Source: an uncultured Eubacterium sp. (GTDB lineage: Bacteria; Bacillota; Clostridia; Lachnospirales; Lachnospiraceae). From it: DNA of 45,829 nucleotides. The stretch lies in the NCBI GenBank assembly GCA_910580075.1, contig CAJTVR010000031.1:1-45829 (forward strand), in the 5' to 3' direction. The first letter of the stretch is position 1, and every line of letters begins with the position of its first letter. Under the pieces are notes generated by a model, which ran no database searches, had not been told where the DNA came from, and saw only the letters and a program-made list of their open reading frames with translations. Made by a program: the position numbers and the translations under genes. This document shows, piece by piece, positions 1 to 8,400 of this stretch.

Positions 1-1216
1 CAGATGAGGCACTGCCTGAAGTACTGCCCGCTCCGCTGCTGCCGGATGATTCTCCCAGGTCAATTGTTGTACTTCCTACAGTTTCATCATCATCCGGTTC
101 CTCGTCGTCTGCTGCATCATCCCCGGAAGAAATATCACTGACATCTGCCGTCGTACTTCCTACAGTATCTGAACTGTCGTCGCCTTCATCACTGCTATTT
201 GATGAAGAACTGCTTCCGCCATCCAGGCTGGAAAACGTATATCCTGCAGAAGCAGCAAATGATGCAGCTGCAGAATTGCTATATCCTGTAATTACATCCG
301 GCGACCACCCGGACTGGGAGCCGATAGACGTTACCGAAGCCGGAATCGTAATAGAACGGATTCCGCTGCCGGAAAATGCGCCGCTTTCAATAGTCGTAAG
401 TCCTTCTGGCAGAGATAAGGAAGATACTCTGCTGCAGCCAGCCAGAGCGCCGCTGCCAATAATTTTTGTAGCGGAATGCAGCGAAACACTTGATTTTCCT
501 ACCGGAACCATAATCAGTCTTGTTTTCGAAGCATTATACAGGCACCCGCCGTCTGACGCATATGCTGAGTTGCCAGCTGCTACATTAATGGTAGACAGAT
601 TTGAGCATCCGGATAATGCACTGCCGCCAATACTGCTCGTACTTGCCGGAAGCGAAATTGCTGACAGGCTGGAACAGTTTGCAAAAGCACTGTCCCCGAT
701 GCTGCTGACACCCGACGGAATCGACATAGAGCTCAGGCTGCTGCAGCCCGAAAATGCACCGCTGCCGATCGAACTGATGCCTCCCGAAATTGCAATGCTT
801 GTCAGAGACCGGCATCCACTGAATGTCGATGCTGGAATTGATGATACAGACGCCTGCATGCTGACCGAGCTTAGCCCGCTGCAGCCGGAAAATACGCCGC
901 TTCCCATGCTTGTTACACTGCCAGGAACGGTAATATTTGCCAGTGCCGTACAGTTCGCAAAAGCATTATCGCCAATGCTTTTTACGCTGCCAGGAATACT
1001 GACACTGCTGACCGCCTTTCCCGCAAAAGCTCCAGGCCCGATGGATGTTACATCTGAAGGAATCGTGACCGGACCGCCTCCGCCATTATACGCAGTCAGT
1101 ACACCGCCGGAAATCGTCATATTTGATGCAAAAACGGTTTCGCACGGCATCAGGAATAATACCATAGCCATTGCCAGTGTGAAGGCAAATTTCTGCTTTA
1201 CTTTTGAAATAATCAT
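1..1216 (-). CDS. BspA-like leucine-rich repeat surface protein, C-terminus outside window
   Basis: This frame is open from an ATG at 1216 to the window edge, about 405 codons, so the protein is partial at its C-terminus. The start is set by AAGGAG about eight bases upstream. The N-terminus (MIISKVKQKF, then a hydrophobic stretch ending near FAS) is a signal peptide. The body consists of repeats of the type SIGxxAFxGCxxLxSIxIPxSV, which is the LRR_5/BspA pattern. After the repeats comes a low-complexity linker rich in Ser, Asp and Glu, as expected of a wall-spanning region. BspA-like proteins are cell-surface proteins, often adhesins. It starts five bases after the sortase stop codon, so the two are very probably co-transcribed, and it may be the sortase substrate. 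Its sorting signal, if any, lies outside the window. Confidence 0.9.
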   Translation of the reverse strand, partial: MIISKVKQKFAFTLAMAMVLFLMPCETVFASNMTISGGVLTAYNGGGGPVTIPSDVTSIGPGAFAGKAVSSVSIPGSVKSIGDNAFANCTALANITVPGSVTSMGSGVFSGCSGLSSVSMQASVSSIPASTFSGCRSLTSIAISGGISSIGSGAFSGCSSLSSMSIPSGVSSIGDSAFANCSSLSAISLPASTSSIGGSALSGCSNLSTINVAAGNSAYASDGGCLYNASKTRLIMVPVGKSSVSLHSATKIIGSGALAGCSRVSSLSLPEGLTTIESGAFSGSGIRSITIPASVTSIGSQSGWSPDVITGYSNSAAASFAASAGYTFSSLDGGSSSSSNSSDEGDDSSDTVGSTTADVSDISSGDDAADDEEPDDDETVGSTTIDLGESSGSSGAGSTSGSASS

Positions 1217-1221
1217 ATGCG

Positions 1222-2382
1222 TCACTCCTTCTTCGCAATGAGGAACAGCCTTCCGTCCTGTATATAACTGTTGCAGGTTGATAATGTCAGCAGTTCATCC
1301 CCATACGAAATATCAATTGTCTGGTCAAATACCGTCAGCTGCTGGATATTTGCCAGAAATGCATTAAATTCTTCTTTGCCTGATGCTTCCAGAAAATTAT
1401 AATACCGAAAAGCATCGTCATCCTGATAATTTACTTTGGACAGGCATACAGCTACGATCTTATAGCGTGCTTTTTCATATATCGTATCAAATACAATCTC
1501 TTTATGCTGCTCCATATAGTCTTTGTCCATAAAGCTCTTCAGCCCGCCGAACATCGTACCGTCCCGCATATTGTGCCCGTAAATAATCAGGTTGGTATCC
1601 CGGTTCACATAATCGTTTCTCGCATCCAGAAACAGTGTCCCGTGATCACTCTCTTTTTTTTCAAAATCATGATGCAGATAATAATCTGAATTCTTTCTGC
1701 CTGTCTGCATAACTGGATAATTTATCACTGTGCCTTCGATAGACAGCCATCCTGCCAGATCTTTATTCTGCCCATACAGCTTTTTATATTTCTTTAAAAC
1801 CTTCAGGTCTGCTGTTTTATCTGCAGCCTGTTTTTTGTCTGTCTTTTTCTTATCTGATTTGCCTGAATGATTCTTCTGCCCCTCATCCGTGCCGTCTGCC
1901 TGACCGGATTCTGCTTCCCCTGAATCTTCAGCGTCATCTGAATCCGTCTCGCGGATAATGTGACCAGTCAGATTCTGCATATTCTGAAGTTTTTCATATT
2001 CCTGGCTTTCCAGATGTTCCTGCCACAAAGTTACGCCATAATACCCCAGACAGAGAACCGCAGCCAGCATGCAGAACATGCCCGCCATTCCAAACTTCTT
2101 TCCTTTTTCCTGCCGGGCTTCCCGCTTTCGCTTTTCCTCTAGCAGATTCTGGGAATTCTGCGCCAAAACGTCTGTCAGATACCAGGAAAAGGAAAGTCCC
2201 ACTTTACTGCGGAACACAATTTCCTTATTCCTGATCAGAGTGTAGAGCCTTACGGCGACATCGGCGTCCGTAATATCGACTTCTTTTGTAATAAAATCGA
2301 TTTTCTTTACATCCTCCTGCGCCACAAGGTACTCTTCATAGGTATCAAATTTATAATCGCCTATTTTGTATTGTTCACTCAT
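1222..2382 (-). CDS. Class B sortase with an extra cytosolic N-terminal domain
   Basis: A cysteine transpeptidase that joins surface proteins to the cell wall or to each other. The C-terminal domain (about residues 195-386) has the sortase catalytic set: His270 in IIYGHNM, Cys370 in TLSTC and Arg378 in DGRLFL. The YGHN context and overall length fit class B. One membrane segment lies at about 98-116, followed by a charged, low-complexity linker rich in D, E, K and S (about 145-195). The first 95 residues are cytosolic and are not part of the usual sortase fold. They resemble the N-terminus of the protein at 14435-15880 (YKxGxxxFxTxxEYxxAxxDxK, later FRSxxGxxF). It sits between the giant repeat protein (88 bases upstream) and the LRR protein (5 bases downstream), probably in one transcription unit. 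The target motif is not visible in the window. Confidence 0.92.
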   Translation of the reverse strand: MSEQYKIGDYKFDTYEEYLVAQEDVKKIDFITKEVDITDADVAVRLYTLIRNKEIVFRSKVGLSFSWYLTDVLAQNSQNLLEEKRKREARQEKGKKFGMAGMFCMLAAVLCLGYYGVTLWQEHLESQEYEKLQNMQNLTGHIIRETDSDDAEDSGEAESGQADGTDEGQKNHSGKSDKKKTDKKQAADKTADLKVLKKYKKLYGQNKDLAGWLSIEGTVINYPVMQTGRKNSDYYLHHDFEKKESDHGTLFLDARNDYVNRDTNLIIYGHNMRDGTMFGGLKSFMDKDYMEQHKEIVFDTIYEKARYKIVAVCLSKVNYQDDDAFRYYNFLEASGKEEFNAFLANIQQLTVFDQTIDISYGDELLTLSTCNSYIQDGRLFLIAKKE

Positions 2383-2436
2383 CTCTCTGCTTCAATCATG
2401 TAACATAAAAGTCTGAATCTCTCCACTGTTTCCACA

Positions 2437-2470
2437 CAGCAGCTCTTTGATCTTTCTAAAACAGCTGCTG
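2437..2470 (-). other. Intercistronic hairpin between giant protein and sortase genes
   Basis: Eight-base inverted repeats CAGCAGCT / AGCTGCTG with an 18-base loop begin right at the stop codon of the giant gene. There is no T-run after the stem, so this is not a convincing terminator. It could act as a partial terminator or RNA-processing element lowering sortase expression relative to the giant protein (inference). Confidence 0.3.
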
Positions 2471-5400
2471 CTATTTCACGGTTATTACTTTCAGCGGATT
2501 CAGCGCACTGTATACTTTCTTGCTTCCGTTCTTTCTAAATGCCCGGATGCGGAAATATGCCCTGTCGCCGCTCTTCATGCCTCGTACTGTACATACCCGG
2601 ACGTTCGGATTATTTACAGTTTTCAGTTTCTTATACTTCGCTTTTGAAGATTTCTTATAATAAATCTCGTAGCCGGATGCTCCTGATACTTTAGACCAGC
2701 TGATACGTGCCTGACCTTTCGCATTCGAAGCAACCTTGACAGTCGGTGTCCTCAGTTTGGTCGTAGCGCTGATGACCGATGAGAACGCTCCGTAAGACCG
2801 TGATCCGTCTGAATTTTTAACATAAGATCTTACTTTGTACTTATATGCCTTTCCTGCTGAAAGCCCTGTAATACTTGCACTGTTCTTCTTTACAGTTTTA
2901 ATTACTTTAGAATTAGAATTGCAAATCTGATAACCATCTGCATAATCCTGTTTCGTCCAGCTCAGTTTCAGGCTGTTATACTTCACAGACGAAGCCTTCA
3001 GTCCCTTAACTGCTACTGCGGCAATCTTAAAGCTGATTACCTTCGTACCTGTATAATTGCTGCTCGTACCCTGAATCAGAATCGATGCTGTACCAGGATT
3101 AGTATTATTTCTGTAAGTAACTGTATAATCCACGCCCTTTGTCAGTACTTTACCGCCGTCGCTGACTGTAATATCCGGCGTATATGCATCGCCTGTATAA
3201 GTCCTGTCTGTGACATCTGACGTATCACAGCTTTGGATACTCTTTGCTTCAATAATAAAGTTTGCAGTCTGTGTACCGGAATACTTACCTGTACCTGTAA
3301 CTGTAATTGTTGCTGTACCGGCGTTCACATTATTTGAATAAGATACCGTGTAATCCGTGCCAAGCGTCAGCGTTTTGCTGCCTGTTTCTACCACAACGCC
3401 CGGTGTAATCGCATTGCCCGTATAAGCATAACTCGGTGCATAACCGCTGATAATAAATCCGCCTACATCGTTGCCGATGCTGAATTTAACAGACGTGGAT
3501 CCTGTAAAGTTTGCGTTATTCAGTGCACGAATCGTTGCAGTAGCCGTACCAATATTAATATTGTTCGAATAGGTAACCGTATAATCCGTACCTTCCATCA
3601 GCACCGTATTTCCGCATCTTATCGTCAGAGACGGTGTTACTGCCGACCCCGTATACTGCTGTGCCGGAATCGGTGAAATTGTACATTTCGACAATGGTGC
3701 AATAATACGGAAATTCTTCGTAATAACGCCATTGTTATTTCCGATACCATTAATTGTAGCTACACCCATGCCGACTTCCACATTATTACTGAATGTAACT
3801 GTGTAGTCCACATTTTCCGTCATGCCCGAAATCGATACTTTCGGATATACCGCTTTGCCTGTATAGTACATCGCATCGCTCGTATCCATCGTCAGTTTTA
3901 CATTATTCGGTGCTACCGGCACTGATCCGGAAATCTCACCTGAGCCTTCATCCAGGAAGCTGTTCGATCCATTCCAGCCGCCGCTGCTGATCGTAGAACT
4001 TGTGATCAGGAAGTTCGTAGATGCTGAACCAGTGAAATTACCCTGGCCTTTGACGTTAATGTATGCAATACCTGCATTCAGGTTGTTGGTGTATGTCAGT
4101 ACATAGTCTTCTTCTTCTGTCAGCCTGTATTTAATATTGTCAATGTAATCTGTTACGGAAATGCCTACCGGGCGGATTTCGTAGCCTGTGTATGCATATT
4201 CCTTCTTAAAGCCGTCGATGACAAGCGAGTTAGAGAACGCTCTTGGAGTAATCGTAAATTTAAGCGTTTCCGGTTTGGTTGCATAGGTACCCTTAGACGG
4301 GTCGCCTTCTACACGGATAAAGTATGTGCCTGCATCGATGAAATCCTGATCTGTAATCAGATTTTCTACCAGTACTTCATCCCGGTAATTTCCGATTGTA
4401 CATTTGTTCTTATCAACACCTGATATCGTAACCTTCGGATACTGATTCTGTGAATTGAAAATCGTTGTCGTCGGCGAAATACTGATTTTCGCGTCAGAGC
4501 TGATATCATCACCAATAAAGTACCAGAAACTTGCTTTTCCTGCATAGTTGCCTTTACCAGTAATCGTTACCCTTACTTTTCCTGCATAATCAGGTGTCGG
4601 TCTTTGATATTCTTCACGAATATCAGTATCATCCGTATCAGGTTCAACATATTTGTACTCTATGTTAATTCCATCCGGGTCTTCCTGGCTGCCGTAGTCT
4701 GCACTAGGCACGAGGAATTTTCCGTGATTTGCCTTTGACGGATAGTTATAGTACATACCGATTTCTTCTTCTGCCAGTTCTGCGTCAGCAGGGGCATATT
4801 TCGGATATACCGGACTGCCTACGCCAATAAATGGGAAGGTGAGTTTGTAATTCTTTAAATCTACATCTCCATTGCTGCCTTTTGGATGATACATGAAGCG
4901 CACATGATTCTCCAGCGGTGCTGGCAGAATCGTAAATTCTTTGGATATTTCACCTTCATAATTTGCATTGCTTCCTGCAACCATCCGGACTGTTACCCTC
5001 GCCGGACTCTGTTCCGTAGATGCATTCGTATTATTATTAAATATAATCTCTACATTAGAATCCTTTAAGTATTCCGTCGATACAGCCTTGCCATTTCTGA
5101 CAATCAAAATATTGTCAATATCTCCATAGCTCAGTTTAAACGCCGGCTTCTGCTCTGTACCATCATATACTGGCGATTCCTCTGAAAGGAACGTCAGTTT
5201 TGTATCAGAAAGCGGAAGCGGATTCACATCATATGTGATTGTCTTTGTACCAAAGAAGTTACCAATACCTGTAATTTCAATACGTTTTCCAGTTCCGGCA
5301 TTCTTCACATCATCCAGATAACGGTAGGTAAAATGTGTTCCCCAGTCCTGCCACTTGTCATATCCCGGTGCATCTGCCTCTTTATACTCAATACCTTTTA

Positions 5401-8400
5401 ATGCTAAAAGTATTTTTCCAGACTCTTCTGATGCTAAGTCTTTATAAGTAATATTCGGATATGGTTTTATTTCTATGCCATTCTGATACTTATATCCTTC
5501 AAGCGGAGCAATTTCAATATCAGCATCCCGGATATCTTTACGCAGAATTACATATTTTTTAAGCAGTTTTCCTGTGTAATTTCCTACACCCCGGACTGCG
5601 ACTGACGGATATAAACTGTTATCAGCACTTGACGTATCTGTCCAGTGGTCATTATTTCCGCCTTCGCCTGCAATGACCTCGAAGTCTCCTTCTTTCAGCG
5701 TATATTCAGTATTATTTCTTCCTTCCTTAACAATAACACTATTAACCTTTGGTAATGTCACACCGCCGTTAAACGTAACTTCTTCATTTTCCAAAACGAT
5801 ATTTACTTTGTCCTGTGCATAATCAGCTTCAAAGTCATACGGTATGATTTCGAAATTACCTGTAATAAAACTTCCGTAACTTCCTTTACCCTGAATACGC
5901 CACCTGTAATTACCGCATTCTTTTGGTTCCGGCACCACATTGCCATCTGCATCTAAAATAGTAACGTCATAGTCATCCCCATTTTCCAGTTTGTTACCAT
6001 TTACGATTACATTAAAATCATCATTCTTTGGATCAATTACTTTCTGTCCATGCTTGTAGATATAGATTTTTGCAATATTAACGCCATCTCCTGCATTGCC
6101 AATGCTGGATGTAACATTATAAGTCAGTCTGTATTCTCCTGTAAGATACTGTGCCTGTTCAGCTGCCTCTGTCGGTTTTAATGTGATTCGCTTTCCTTCA
6201 CCAAGTGTTGAATCAATACTGCCATCAAATACATAATCAACTCCGTATTTCATTTCTCTGCCGCCGCAGTATACATAAAGCATAGATGACAGCTCTTCCG
6301 GTGTAATTGCCGAACCAGTAACCGGCAGACTGATATTCGGAGAGTTATTATTCTTTTCCCAGAGCACTGCTTCATCGAGCTGGCCCAGATCAGCCTGAAT
6401 AATAACTGGTATCTCCACACCTGCTGCACCTGTTACAAACAGTCCTTTATCAACACCGTTTCCTGTACCGTATACCTTGATTCTGCGTGTCCCGGCAACC
6501 GGATTGCTGCAGGTCACTGTAAAATCTTTATCTTCCCCATACTGCAGCTCTCTCTGGTCAGTATTTTTGATTCCTGCCGGATGATCAGCATCAGGCTGTG
6601 TATCTGGTGTATTGTATTCCATACCCTCTCTTTTTTGCATCAGCTGCAGTCCAAGAGTCTCATAAGTCATAGGATTCGAATATCTTAATACCGGTATCGG
6701 ATCTCCATGTCCAATAGGATCCGGTTTAAATTTCGAATTCCGGTATGCCCCCAGATTTTCGCTTGGATCAAGCATTCCATATACAACAAATGCAAGTTCA
6801 TCCTCCTGTGTATAGTTTCCTTCTATACCAGAAACTATCACATACGTGGAATTCGTTATGGACAGATCCCAGCTCTGGCTGACAAATGTAGCATTAACTG
6901 GTTCCACATTATAATCTTCACCCTCTTTAAGAGTATAGACATTTGTGCCAACCGTTTGTTTTACTACCATGTTCGGTTTAATATCTTCACCTGTGAATAA
7001 GTACCACTTCTTTCCTCCTTCAAACTCGATCGAACAGTCTTTAATACTGACAGGAGAAACTGTATAATCCAAAACTACCTTTCCTGTAAAGTCGCCTTTT
7101 CCTGTTATAACTAATTTTCTGTTTGCTCCAGCTGTAGGCTTTGGTTTTGCCGGATCCTCTGCATCGTTTGTACAATAAAAGTCAAAATTTCCATCTTCCA
7201 GTTTTTTATAAGCTGATGCTCCTGTATCCGAAGTCGTCATATAATACAGTTCCAGATTCTGCCATGCCCCTGGATGCTCATGTCCGTTAATATTCGTATA
7301 AGGCGTATACGGAATCGTAGGAAGTGTGCTCTTTCCATATTCATCTAAAGCAAATGCCGGATAATCAAATACTCCTTCTTCCAGTTCTTTCTCAATAGAG
7401 CGGGGCACAATATTAAACCACCCTGACAGTGTACCGCTATATCCAAACTGTCCTTGTATTGTTACCTGTGCCCAGTGAAGTTTTTGATCTTTTTCATCCC
7501 ATCCGCTTGTTACATGGAAGTTTCTATCCCATACTGCATTCTTTTTATCAAACGCTCCCTCTGGCAATTTATCCCCAAGATTTCCGTCTTTATCTAATGC
7601 ATATACATCAAAATCAGGACGCAGATATCTGTTATCAAATACATAATCTCTGCCTAGGTTATCAACCCCTCCTTTAAACACTATCTTATAATCATTGTCA
7701 TTTAACACAACATTTTGGATCGGAATGTAAATTGTTACTTTTCCATAGTATCCATTCATTCCCTGCAATGTTACATTTGCAAGCAGCTGACTCTGCGGAT
7801 TATCATTGTCGCGTATAGGGTCTGCATATCTTATGATCCTATAGTTGCCCCCTTTTTCGCCGGATGCCTGAAATTTAATAATGTTGCTCGGGTTTTCTCC
7901 GCCATAATATAAGTTTGTATCTTCCGTATTATCATCAGAACTAAAATTCAGTCCATACTGATTATCTCCGCTATCTGTCAGCTTTGTGTATTCCCTGTTC
8001 AGCTGAATCTTTCGATCTGCAAAGCTGCGCCATATTGACGTTTTTGCTTCACGTATCTGTGTACTAGCCAGATCTGTACCGACTTCCAGCTTCAATCCTG
8101 TCTTCTCACCCGTATAACATCCTTTTCCTTTAAGAGAAAACTCTATCGTACCATCCTCAGCTATATTATCTTTCGTTATCTCAATCTCGTAATTATCCGG
8201 CGTTACTGTTCCGAAATCTTTGTCTGTAACAGTAAGATTGCCTGCTGTTTCCAGCCATGTCTTTGCTGCCTGGTTATAAGGATTTGCATCAGTAATCAGG
8301 TTATAGTCCATAGGAACAGCCGTGTAATCAGTAGAATTGATATTCCTCTCAACAAACCTGAACGGTCCAACCAGTGTCATCCCCCTTTTATAACCAGCTG

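Noticed and set aside
276..1241. A 321-codon frame on the plus strand at the left edge
   Set aside because: It is the antisense of the LRR gene; its regular Pro/Leu pattern is only the complement of the Ser/Gly-rich repeats, and it has no ribosome site.
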